From assembly GCA_903859705.1 (NCBI GenBank), contig CAIONQ010000105.1, positions 102,172 to 166,171 on the forward strand: a stretch of 64,000 bases of DNA, read 5' to 3'. Position 1 is the stretch's first letter; each line of letters begins with the position of its first letter. Shown here piece by piece: positions 7,222 to 16,117 of the stretch. A program made the position numbers and the translations under genes. Origin of the DNA: an uncultured Chthonomonas sp. (GTDB taxonomy: Bacteria; Armatimonadota; Chthonomonadetes; Chthonomonadales; Chthonomonadaceae). The notes beneath the pieces were generated by a model. That model did not search any database. It was given only the letters and a program-made list of their open reading frames with translations, and had not been told where the DNA came from.

Positions 7222-9465
7222 ATGAGATTACAACGGAGTTTCATGCTCGGCGCTGCCGCCTTCGGCATCTTCATTGCAGTGGGCTGCCACTCCCGCAGTA
7301 GTAAGTCCGCCCCGCCCGTAGGTGCTGCATCCACCGATCGGTTTGCCTCTAATAAAGAGATGGCAAAGCTGCTTCAGGAAGTTGCGGCGCAGGTAAACCC
7401 GGAAGATACGAAGATTCTGGTTAACCGTGAGCGGGCAGCCATGTTTAAAGGGCAGCTGCAAACGGCTGCTGACGACTCCTCGGGTGCCGATCTGAGGCTG
7501 CAATACGCCAAAGAACTTCTTGCGGCAGGTGATACTGAAGAGGGCATTATAGAGCTTGGCAATCTGGAGGCGCAGCTAAAGCGTATTAGTCCTGCGCTGT
7601 GGAAATCCAATAAGAGAACAGTGCGCGTGTGGCAGGCCATCGGCTGGATGCGCATGGGAGAGCTTCAGAACTGCTGCTCTATTAACACCCCGGATTCTTG
7701 TTTGTTGCCGATTAAAGGGCAGGGTCTGCACACTCGGCGCGAAGGTTCCGCGAAGGCCATTGCTCTGTTCTTAGAGGTTCTTACTGAGCATCCAGACGAC
7801 ATGGAGGCACGGTGGCTGCTAAATGTTGCGAGCATGACACTGGGTCAATATCCTGCAGGCATTTCCTCCAGGTATCTTATTCCACCCTCAGCTTTTGCCT
7901 CGGAATATGATCTCGGTAAGTTTCCGAATGTCGCTTCCCGCGTAGGTCTTAACCTGCTAGGCCGATCTGGCGGATGCATTATTGAAGACTTTGACGGCGA
8001 TGGCATGCTTGATATTATGATCTCTGGCATCGGCTTTCAGGATCCGTTACGGTTCTTTCACAACAACGGAGATGGCACCTTTACCGAGCGCAGCCATGAG
8101 GCCGGGCTCGATGGCATTACAGGCGGACTGAATATGTTTCAGGCCGATTATGACAACGATGGTCACCCAGATGTGCTCCTGCTGCGTGGTGGCTGGATGG
8201 ATAGAGCAGGCAACTTCCCGCCCTCTTTGCTGCATAACAATGGGGATGGCACCTTTACAGATGTAACCAAAAAGGCCGGGTTACTGAAAATGGCCATATC
8301 GCAGTCGGCAGTTTGGCTGGATTATGACAACGACGGCAAACTGGATCTGTTCGTTGGCTACGAATCTGGCAAATCCGGCTCGCATCCGTGCTCCCTTTAT
8401 CACAATAATGGCGACGGCACGTTTACCGATGTGGCAGAAAATGCAGGCGTAGACTTCAGCGGATATGTGAAGTCTGCTGTGAGTGCCGATTATGATAACG
8501 ATGGCTGGCCAGATCTGTTTGTATCTGTATTCGGCGGCAAGAAGCTGCTTTACCATAACAACGGCAATGGCACCTTTACCGAGTGCGCTGAAAAAGCCGG
8601 AATAACCGGGCCAAAATTTAGCTTTGGATCCTTCTTCTTCGATTACAATCAGGATGGCTGGCCAGATCTGTTTGTGTGCGGTTACAAGGCAGACAATGTT
8701 GGAGATATCGCCGCAGAATATGTTGGCAAACCCTCCAGTGTGGAGAAGCCACGCCTCTATCGCAACAATAAGAACGGCACCTTTACGGATGTAACTGCAG
8801 AGATGCACCTACAGCGCTCCATAACCGGCATGGGACTCAATTTTGGAGATATGGATAACGATGGGTATCCTGATTTCTATATAGGCACTGGCAATCCAGA
8901 CCTTGCGGCGCTCGTACCCAACCGTGCCTTCCGAAACGATGCAGGCAAACGCTTTCAGGAAGTAACCACTTCAACAGATACCGGGCATCTGCAAAAAGGG
9001 CATGCAGTTGTGTTTGCCGATGTGAATAATGATGGCCAGCAGGATCTGTTTGCACAGCAGGGCGGAGCTTACTATGGCGATATAGCCTTCAGTTGCCTGT
9101 TCGCCAACCCTGGCCACAAAAATCACTGGATTGTGCTGAAGCTGGAGGGGGTGCATTCCAATCGCAGCGCCATTGGTGCCCTTGTTAGAGTAGTAGTTAA
9201 GCAGCAACGTGGGCTGCACACGGTGTACCACACCATCGGTACCGGAGGAAGTTTTGGCGCGAGGCCACTGCGTGCCGAAATTGGACTAGGTGCTGCTGAG
9301 GCAATAGGTCATATTGAGATAACCTGGCCCGTTACAAGAGCTGTTCAGCAGATCCCTGGAAGTGCTGTGGCACTGGATTCTTTCTGGGATATCCGCGAGG
9401 GCAATGCACCGGTGCGAAGTAGTGTTAAGAGCTTTGCCTGGCCAACGGCAACCCCAGGAAAGTAA
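7222..9465 (+). CDS. Lipoprotein with FG-GAP/VCBS repeats and C-terminal ASPIC/UnbV domain
   Basis: A 747-residue exported protein. The N-terminus is a lipoprotein signal with the cysteine at about residue 22 (IAVGC). An alpha-helical, TPR-like region covers roughly 40-220. Then come at least six FG-GAP/VCBS repeats with calcium-loop motifs such as DFDGDGMLD, DYDNDGHPD, DYDNDGKLD, DYNQDGWPD and HNNGDGTFTD, forming an integrin-like propeller. The C-terminus (about 630-730) matches the ASPIC/UnbV domain (SNRSAIGALVRV, GTGGSFGARPLRAEIGLG). Such proteins are common secreted or surface proteins of unknown enzymatic role. Start has GAGG 7 bases upstream. Confidence 0.9.
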   Translation: MRLQRSFMLGAAAFGIFIAVGCHSRSSKSAPPVGAASTDRFASNKEMAKLLQEVAAQVNPEDTKILVNRERAAMFKGQLQTAADDSSGADLRLQYAKELLAAGDTEEGIIELGNLEAQLKRISPALWKSNKRTVRVWQAIGWMRMGELQNCCSINTPDSCLLPIKGQGLHTRREGSAKAIALFLEVLTEHPDDMEARWLLNVASMTLGQYPAGISSRYLIPPSAFASEYDLGKFPNVASRVGLNLLGRSGGCIIEDFDGDGMLDIMISGIGFQDPLRFFHNNGDGTFTERSHEAGLDGITGGLNMFQADYDNDGHPDVLLLRGGWMDRAGNFPPSLLHNNGDGTFTDVTKKAGLLKMAISQSAVWLDYDNDGKLDLFVGYESGKSGSHPCSLYHNNGDGTFTDVAENAGVDFSGYVKSAVSADYDNDGWPDLFVSVFGGKKLLYHNNGNGTFTECAEKAGITGPKFSFGSFFFDYNQDGWPDLFVCGYKADNVGDIAAEYVGKPSSVEKPRLYRNNKNGTFTDVTAEMHLQRSITGMGLNFGDMDNDGYPDFYIGTGNPDLAALVPNRAFRNDAGKRFQEVTTSTDTGHLQKGHAVVFADVNNDGQQDLFAQQGGAYYGDIAFSCLFANPGHKNHWIVLKLEGVHSNRSAIGALVRVVVKQQRGLHTVYHTIGTGGSFGARPLRAEIGLGAAEAIGHIEITWPVTRAVQQIPGSAVALDSFWDIREGNAPVRSSVKSFAWPTATPGK

Positions 9466-9607
9466 GTTGGGGTGGGGTGTTTATATCGCAATGTTCCGAA
9501 GGAAACTAAGTTAACAATGCGGAACACACAGAACTGAAGCGCGTGATTTAACGTGAAACTAAAGTCTGGCTGCATCGCTGGAGCCAGCATCTGAGGGAGT
9601 GACTGGC

Positions 9608-11635
9608 ATGAGATTTGTAACCGCACTTGCTGCCATGGTACTTGCCGCCTGTTACACATCCGCAATTGCTGCTGCACCGGTGCACCGTGGAAGGTATCCC
9701 AGGGTGGAAACCACGTTCCACCTTACGCATATTACAGGCAACCCCTTTGATGCAGATGCCAACGACGTGGTGGTGTCGTTTAAGCTCCCGGATGGCAGCC
9801 ATATTAAGATCCCCGCCTTTTTTGATGGTGGCGATGTTTGGAAAGCTCGATACTCGCCATCCATTTCTGGTGTGCTCAAGGCCGAGGCGGTGCTGCGCAA
9901 CGGAGTGATTGTGCCTGCCACCGAGGCGAAGCCAGAGCCCTCCACATTTCAGGTAAGCGGAACATCCGGCACAGGATTTGTTCGTATCAGCGGTCTGTTC
10001 CCGTACCAGTTTGAGCTTGAGAGTGGCGCGCCGTACTATCCCATTGGCATTGATGTAGCATGGCGGCAGAGCGAAACCATTGATGTGCCGGATGTGTTTG
10101 AACACATGGCAGAAGCCGGCATGAACTGGTCTCGCGTGTGGATGTGCCACTGGGATGGCAAAAACCTGGATTGGCCTGCCGAGCCACAGGGTGAAGGCTT
10201 TCTGAACCTGAAAGCGGCGCGCCGCTGGGATGCAATTCTGGAAGCCGCCGAACTGCGGGGCATAAAGTTTCAGATGACCTTGCAGCACCACGGGCAGGTA
10301 TCTACCACTACAGATCCCAACTGGCCCGAGAACCCATGGAACCGAAAAAATGGTGGGTTTCTTACGCGCCCGGAAGAGTTCTTTACCAACGACCATGCCC
10401 GTGCATTAACGCGCAGCAAATACCGCTATTACATTGCTCGCTTCGGGTACTCGCCAGCCATTATGGCCTGGGAGCTATTCAACGAAGTGGAAGGCACTGA
10501 TGCGGCTCATAACAAGCAGTTTGCCCAGATTGCTGCCTGGCATAAAGAGATGGCGGCATACCTGCGCGCTCATGATCCCTTTCACCATCTCATTACCACC
10601 AGTTCCGACATGCAGATGCCCGGCCTATATGATGCCGTGGATTATTGCCAGCCACACACCTATTCGCCTGATGCTGTTGCGGCCGTTGAGGCGGTTGATC
10701 CCACAGCAGGTGGCAAGCCAATCTTCTTCGGAGAGATCGGCCCACCAGGCAATCCCACTTCCGATCTGCCATTCCTGTCTTCCGTGCTTTGGGCCAACTT
10801 GATGACTGAAAATAGCGGCATGGCGCAATACTGGTTCTGGGACAGGTTTATGTCTCAGGATCTGCGCAAGCCGTATGCTGCCCTAACCGGGTATGTTCAC
10901 AGATCTGGGATCGACCGCAGACGTACCCTCAAAGTGCGATCCGTGGCGGTTGCGTGCAGCGAGCCCGGCAGCCTTGCCTTTGGCCCCGGAGCGGGCTGGG
11001 CCACCGCCAGGCAAACCACGTTTCAGATAGCTGCCAATGGCACGGTTAAAGGCATCGGCGCAATGCCCGCTTTCTTCCAGGGGCGAAGCCATAGGGAGAT
11101 GTTTCCCGAGTTACGGTTTGAGGTGGAGTGCGTGAGACCTGCAGAGTTCCGTATTGTTCCCGGATCGATTTCACGCGGCGGTGCGGCGCTCAAAATCCTG
11201 GTGGATGGCAAACCGGTAGCGGAACAGGTGTACCCGGCAGGAGAACCCTCTGCCCAGGTACTTACGCCGGTGGTTGCAAAGCTGAATGTAGGCAAGCATC
11301 AAATTCAGGTGGTGAATGATGGCGACGACTGGGTAAACATCTCACGCTTTGTGCTCACTCCCTACGGTTCGGCGCTTTCAGCCCGTTGCAAGGCCAGCCG
11401 AGACTATGCGGCCCTGTGGGTATTCCGTACGGGTGCGCCTGCGGATGTGGTGCCCATTTCGGGCAAGATCGATCTTGCCGATCTAACGCCCGGAGAGTGG
11501 CGTGTAACCTGGTGGAACACACGCACAGGTGCTGTAGATACCGTAAGTACAGAGCATGTTGGACCACAGTGCACGCTCACGCTCACTACCCCCTCCGTTC
11601 GAGATAGCATTTCCGTGTGGTGCGAAAAGCTGTAG
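9608..11635 (+). CDS. Secreted glycoside hydrolase: DUF5060 domain plus GH5-like TIM barrel
   Basis: A 675-residue secreted enzyme. A signal peptide (to about residue 22) is followed by a DUF5060-type beta-sandwich (HLTHITGNPFDADANDV) and a TIM barrel from about 130 to 440. Putative acid/base E293 lies in WELFNEVEG and the nucleophile E376 in PIFFGEIG, as in clan GH-A cellulases and related enzymes. The last 220 residues look beta-rich. It probably cleaves a plant or microbial polysaccharide outside the cytoplasm. The ATG at 9608 has GGGAG 8 bases upstream; a GTG at 9599 is less likely. It is 142 bases downstream of the FG-GAP gene and may share its transcript. Confidence 0.85.
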   Translation: MRFVTALAAMVLAACYTSAIAAAPVHRGRYPRVETTFHLTHITGNPFDADANDVVVSFKLPDGSHIKIPAFFDGGDVWKARYSPSISGVLKAEAVLRNGVIVPATEAKPEPSTFQVSGTSGTGFVRISGLFPYQFELESGAPYYPIGIDVAWRQSETIDVPDVFEHMAEAGMNWSRVWMCHWDGKNLDWPAEPQGEGFLNLKAARRWDAILEAAELRGIKFQMTLQHHGQVSTTTDPNWPENPWNRKNGGFLTRPEEFFTNDHARALTRSKYRYYIARFGYSPAIMAWELFNEVEGTDAAHNKQFAQIAAWHKEMAAYLRAHDPFHHLITTSSDMQMPGLYDAVDYCQPHTYSPDAVAAVEAVDPTAGGKPIFFGEIGPPGNPTSDLPFLSSVLWANLMTENSGMAQYWFWDRFMSQDLRKPYAALTGYVHRSGIDRRRTLKVRSVAVACSEPGSLAFGPGAGWATARQTTFQIAANGTVKGIGAMPAFFQGRSHREMFPELRFEVECVRPAEFRIVPGSISRGGAALKILVDGKPVAEQVYPAGEPSAQVLTPVVAKLNVGKHQIQVVNDGDDWVNISRFVLTPYGSALSARCKASRDYAALWVFRTGAPADVVPISGKIDLADLTPGEWRVTWWNTRTGAVDTVSTEHVGPQCTLTLTTPSVRDSISVWCEKL

Positions 11636-11646
11636 CCCAACCGGTA

Positions 11647-14600
11647 CTACCTGAATTCAAAGCTGCCCCACAATGTGGGGCTCAGCTCAGCTTCGCTGGG
11701 CACATCGGCAACAATGCCTGTTGCCTTGTTGGACCAGTACACACGTTGCAGAGTTTGAAAACCGTTGCCGCGAAGTATGCCGAGATCGCCTTTAATGGTT
11801 GCACCCGTGGCCGGGTTAAGCCCCAGGATTACCAGCGGTGCGGACAACTGATAGTTGCCTTTGCCATCATCGGTAAGCTCCACCTGGTTGCTTACGTCTT
11901 CCACGCTATCAAACCGCAGGGTGCGCCATGGCGAGCTAAATGCCATCGGTGCCCCGTGCGGTGTTGTGCCTTTCTGCCGGTAGAGCACTGCCAGCGTTTT
12001 GCCCTTAACACGTGTTACAAGCAGGCGCTCTCCACCATCCACCGCACCCAGCATCAGGTCCAGCGCTCCGCCGGTTTTGAACGCCGCCAGAGGGTTATCG
12101 CCGCTGTTTCTAAGTAGTTCCGGGTCGGCAGTACGGAAGGCAGCATACAGCCTGTCGCCAGATACGGAGATTGCAGCCGATACATTGTATGGCTTCGAGT
12201 TGCTATCAAAGAAGGCAGCAACGCCACGTTTGTCGATGCTGGCCCACTCTGCTGAACTCCAGTCCTTAAGCTCATTTGATAGTGTGGGCGGTGACGAGAG
12301 CTTGTTGACAACAATTCGCTGAACTCCTCGCTGCTTCTGCCTCTCTATTTCCAGCAATCGAATGCTTTCGGCAGAGCGCTTTAGGTCTGCCACAGTTACA
12401 TGGATCGTAGCTTCAGGAAGCCGGCGAACAGATTCCAGGCCATCCACGCGAACGAGGCTCGGGTGGCTTGCATTCAGGTAGATGTTTCCATCTTCAGCCT
12501 GCATGATACTCGGCCAGAAGTTCTCATCATGCAGGGTCAGAGCGTTTAGCAGCATGCCGCGCGGTGCGCTCGGCATTGTCCAAGTGGCGCCCTGCCGTAC
12601 ATCCTGAAAGAGAGTAGATACAAACATGCCATCGGCGGTAAGCATGTACATGTTGCCCATATTGCCGTTAATGCAGAATACTGGCCCGGCATTGCCACGT
12701 GTAGGGGTAACAAAGCCACCGAGCAACCTTGTTGTGCCAATTAGCTCCCCGGGAAACTCTGGCGCTGGAGACTCATGGGATGCATGAAGGCCGGGCCATA
12801 AACTGGGATAGCTCCAGAGTGGCACTCCATTTTTTGCACCACCGATACCATAGGGGCTGAAAGGTTTGGGTGCGTTGGTCAAAATGGTCCAACCGTTTTG
12901 GGTAAGCGCCTGGTCACCACCACTGGATACGGCCCCCTGGGCTCCTTTGACAAGAGCTTTCCCTGTTGGCGAATATACGGGAACATCTGCGGCAGTGTAA
13001 TTCTGAGGTGAGAATGCGGTTGCAACGTCATTCAGGCGAGAAGTAACGAAAGTGAGATCGGGCATTACGGTGATTCCGCCAATACTGCCCTTCCACATTG
13101 TTACCTCAGCTGGTTGAACCTGCCCATCGCCGTTTTGATCGTACCACTGGAATACCGTTTCGTTTTGCCAGGTGTCTCCTTTGAGGTTGATGCCTGTGGG
13201 CCATCGGTGCTTAAACGGATCGGTTTTCAGCAGGCTCCACTCATTAGCTCTGCCCATGGCTGCAACAGGTTTTGCTATTGCCGCTTGATAGAGCCAGAGC
13301 ATGGCAATGGGAGCGCCATTTGTGGGGTTGGAGTTGTAACAGTTGGAAAGGTAGCGCTTGCCATGTGCGTATACTGGTGTTTCTGGCGGAGCACCAACGC
13401 CAAACCCATCAGGATATGGGAAGTTTGAGCCCTCTGGCCGATAGAACACGGTAGTAAGCTGGCTGGTGCCTGTTTTCCAGTCCAGCTTAAACTCCATTCC
13501 GTGGAACAGGAAGCGAGACTTATCTCGCGGATCCAGTGTGCCGCCACCGCCGTACTCTGCGGGGCCATAAAAGGCCTGCAGCAGTTTGCCTTCTGCACTC
13601 CATACCGAGAGGCGCTTGGGCTGAAAGTCGTTTTCTGCTACCCATATCTTGCCAGCGTTATCTATGGTTACGCCAAGGGGATGGTTCATATGCAAAGGAT
13701 CGTAGGTACCCGGTGCCGGCGCGCCGGCATGCCCGATGTTTCTTACAACCTGGCCAGTTTTTGAGAATACCTTCACCTGGTGGCTGTTGCCCTGATCGGT
13801 GATGTAGATCTGATCGGCATCGTCCAGGGCGATTCCCTGCGGATCCTCCAACTCAGAACCTATGATCCGCTGTGGTGTGCTCATCAACCGTTGTGCCACT
13901 GTGCCAGGAGCGAAGCGTAGGAGAGACCTGCCAGAGAGCACCAGCAGGCCACCCTCTTTATCAAACGCAATACCACGCGGATCGTTAACTGGTATCGTAC
14001 CAATCTGTTTGCCGGCTCGAGCGTCTACAACAAATAGCCGAGAAAGTTTTGGAAGTGCGGCCACCAGTATTCCGTTGTGCACGGCGATGCCGGTAACTGC
14101 AGAGTTCGGATTATGATCGTCCTGTGGTTCCCCCGGAAACTTATAGGTTGGCTGCAGTACAGGTGTATCGCCGCTTTTCTTAAGGGCCGTAAGGCGAAGC
14201 TCACCCCAGGCGGCGGCTGCGTAGGCGTAAACGTCCGGCACCGGGTGCTCGCCCCGATCTCGCGCAAGATAGGGTGCGCCGGTCCAGTTGCCGCCGATCC
14301 ATCCTTTGCCGTCGCGTTTCCGCCCATCCAGATCCAGCCATGCCAGCCCACTGCCGCCTTCCGTAACATAGCTGCCTGCCAGGATAGTGGGTTTGTCTGG
14401 CGCCTGCGGCACAAACAGTACCGAACTGGGCGGTGTATGGTTGGAGAGCCAACCGCCGGTGTGATCTGCCGTTTCCCAAACCGGATGCCCCGCACTGTAC
14501 AGTGAAAACTCGTATCGCAGTTTTATCCCGGAATGCACCAGCCCTCGCACATGGTAAACGCCGGGCTTAACTTGCGTGGTGGGGATGTGGTAGATACCGT

Positions 14601-15918
14601 GGCGTGAGGCATCGGGATCTCTGCCGAGATCATCGGTGCCATCCCACCACACCGTATTGGCACCGGCCGGGAATGAAGCATCTGAAATCAGATTGCGAAC
14701 CCGTTTTCCGCTCGGATCCTCAATTACAAGCGTCACATGGCCAGCAGATGCCAGCTTGAAATGGATCGGAATTTGTGCTGGAACCGCAGCTGGCGGAGGC
14801 GGCGGCAGAGATGTAGCGAGATCTGGGCCAGTAACCGCATGTATCGCAAGCAGTTCACCGAGCCAGATGCGGGTGCCATTTTTTATGTTGCCATTTAGAT
14901 GAGGGTGCTGCTCACGGGTGGGTGCCGTGATAAGCAGGCGCAGCGCGCGGGTGGTTACGGTGCGCCCAAAATCCAACCAGTTGACACCAAGCGAGCGTGG
15001 ATACTGGTTATCGAGCGTGGAAAACGACCGAATACTCTTCCAATCTGTTTCCACGCTCAGTGCGGGATGGCGGTTGGCTGGCCCAATATACTCCTGCACA
15101 TCAACGGCGCCAAATCCAGCCCACAGGGCGTTTAGCCCGGTAAGCGTAACGGGTGTTGGCCAGGTCAGTCGAATCCACTCCGGGCGATCCGGAGCGATGT
15201 GAAAGGCAGCATCGGAGGTGTTGTCCCAGGCATTCCAGGTGTTGTTATTGCTTTCATCAATAATGCGGCCAGCTTTTTCGGAATTTGCCCTTGTTTCCAC
15301 CGTGGCTGCCGGGGCAACATTACACAGGCGCTGTGGCAAAACATAGGCGCCGCCCAGCCAACCTGCAAAACTGGTATCGGTTAGCTCGGCGTTGTGTGTA
15401 AACCGAACGGCTCGCGAGGTTGTGCCGGGCGGCAGCACCCACAGGGCATACTCTTCTTGCTGAGGCTGTAGAGCGGTTTGCCGCCTGCCTTTTAGGCGGA
15501 ATGCAGATATCCATTGGGTATCGTTTGCAAGCACACCAGGATAGGCCGCCGAAGCACGTAATACGCTCACCGTTATGTCGCCTCGGGTGAGGATCGTGCC
15601 AACTGAGATTGCGGATTTCCAGCCAATTCTGAGATGCCTCTTGCCAGGGGATTTTCCCTCGCCGAAGTGAACTCCGTCCCACTGTGGAGCGGTAGAAGCG
15701 GTCCAAAGTGCGTGGGTAGGTCCATCCTGAGGCAAGCCTACAGCAGTTTCTGTGCCGTTTGCCCACACGGCATAGGCAGTTGGGTCCACATTTGCAGCAA
15801 GCACCGGTGTGGCAAACGTCCCCGGCTCTGGCTGGGCCATGGTGCGTGCATTCGCGCAGGCAAACATTGCTGCTGCTGCCCCAATACCCATAAACAATCT
15901 GAAACGGTTGGAGATCAT
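11647..15918 (-). CDS. Giant secreted propeller protein with discoidin-like, FlgD-like and CBM9-like regions
   Basis: A 1,423-residue exported protein. Signal peptide at about 1-29 (MISNRFRLFMGIGAAAAMF). A discoidin-like beta-sandwich lies near 230-360 (NNNTWNAWDNTSDAAF, WIRLTWPTPVTLTGL). A FlgD-Ig-like module follows near 395-445 (IPIHFKLASAGHVTLVIED, WWDGTDDLGR). A large NHL/SMP-30-type propeller comes next (GIALDDADQIYITDQGNSH, GVTIDNAGKIWVAEND). The C-terminal 200 residues resemble a CBM9/DOMON-like sandwich. This suggests a surface protein acting on or binding glycans, but no catalytic residues were identified. The start at 15918 has AGGA 7 bases upstream; upstream codons lack a signal peptide and ribosome site. 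Its 3' end lies 11 bases from the convergent glycosidase. Confidence 0.8.
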   Translation of the reverse strand: MISNRFRLFMGIGAAAAMFACANARTMAQPEPGTFATPVLAANVDPTAYAVWANGTETAVGLPQDGPTHALWTASTAPQWDGVHFGEGKSPGKRHLRIGWKSAISVGTILTRGDITVSVLRASAAYPGVLANDTQWISAFRLKGRRQTALQPQQEEYALWVLPPGTTSRAVRFTHNAELTDTSFAGWLGGAYVLPQRLCNVAPAATVETRANSEKAGRIIDESNNNTWNAWDNTSDAAFHIAPDRPEWIRLTWPTPVTLTGLNALWAGFGAVDVQEYIGPANRHPALSVETDWKSIRSFSTLDNQYPRSLGVNWLDFGRTVTTRALRLLITAPTREQHPHLNGNIKNGTRIWLGELLAIHAVTGPDLATSLPPPPPAAVPAQIPIHFKLASAGHVTLVIEDPSGKRVRNLISDASFPAGANTVWWDGTDDLGRDPDASRHGIYHIPTTQVKPGVYHVRGLVHSGIKLRYEFSLYSAGHPVWETADHTGGWLSNHTPPSSVLFVPQAPDKPTILAGSYVTEGGSGLAWLDLDGRKRDGKGWIGGNWTGAPYLARDRGEHPVPDVYAYAAAAWGELRLTALKKSGDTPVLQPTYKFPGEPQDDHNPNSAVTGIAVHNGILVAALPKLSRLFVVDARAGKQIGTIPVNDPRGIAFDKEGGLLVLSGRSLLRFAPGTVAQRLMSTPQRIIGSELEDPQGIALDDADQIYITDQGNSHQVKVFSKTGQVVRNIGHAGAPAPGTYDPLHMNHPLGVTIDNAGKIWVAENDFQPKRLSVWSAEGKLLQAFYGPAEYGGGGTLDPRDKSRFLFHGMEFKLDWKTGTSQLTTVFYRPEGSNFPYPDGFGVGAPPETPVYAHGKRYLSNCYNSNPTNGAPIAMLWLYQAAIAKPVAAMGRANEWSLLKTDPFKHRWPTGINLKGDTWQNETVFQWYDQNGDGQVQPAEVTMWKGSIGGITVMPDLTFVTSRLNDVATAFSPQNYTAADVPVYSPTGKALVKGAQGAVSSGGDQALTQNGWTILTNAPKPFSPYGIGGAKNGVPLWSYPSLWPGLHASHESPAPEFPGELIGTTRLLGGFVTPTRGNAGPVFCINGNMGNMYMLTADGMFVSTLFQDVRQGATWTMPSAPRGMLLNALTLHDENFWPSIMQAEDGNIYLNASHPSLVRVDGLESVRRLPEATIHVTVADLKRSAESIRLLEIERQKQRGVQRIVVNKLSSPPTLSNELKDWSSAEWASIDKRGVAAFFDSNSKPYNVSAAISVSGDRLYAAFRTADPELLRNSGDNPLAAFKTGGALDLMLGAVDGGERLLVTRVKGKTLAVLYRQKGTTPHGAPMAFSSPWRTLRFDSVEDVSNQVELTDDGKGNYQLSAPLVILGLNPATGATIKGDLGILRGNGFQTLQRVYWSNKATGIVADVPSEAELSPTLWGSFEFR
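11665..11681 (+). terminator. Hairpin at convergent gene ends
   Basis: GCCCCAC and GTGGGGC flank a 3-base loop, about 30 bases after the glycosidase stop and inside the last codons of the convergent gene. It is a compact GC-rich stem but has no T-run, so it is only a possible terminator for the plus-strand unit. Confidence 0.3.
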
Positions 15919-16023
15919 TGGCAGTTCCTGATGGCTCACGTATGTGCACGGATGCTGATGAAGCGATATACTACCGAGTGCTATTCGCAGCCACCGGCAA
16001 AGTCCCTGTTGCTTGAATACCCT

Positions 16024-16065
16024 AAAAACGTTGGCTTCCGCATTGCCTGGGGCAGTACGGAAGCC
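16024..16065 (-). terminator. Intrinsic terminator of the blaI-blaR1-like operon
   Basis: GGCTTCCG (16033-16040) pairs with CGGAAGCC (16058-16065), and an inner TGCC/GGCA stem extends the hairpin. On the minus strand the stem is followed within four bases by TTTTT (16024-16028). It lies about 50 bases after the BlaR1-type stop codon. Confidence 0.65.
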
Positions 16066-16117
16066 ATGAATTTGCATCTTATGCTGTTTTGTGAGCGAAA
16101 TACTTGCCGATAGTCAC

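Noticed and set aside
15320..15949. 209-codon alternative frame inside the giant propeller gene
   Set aside because: The main frame has a signal peptide, ribosome site and domain matches; this one is a shadow.
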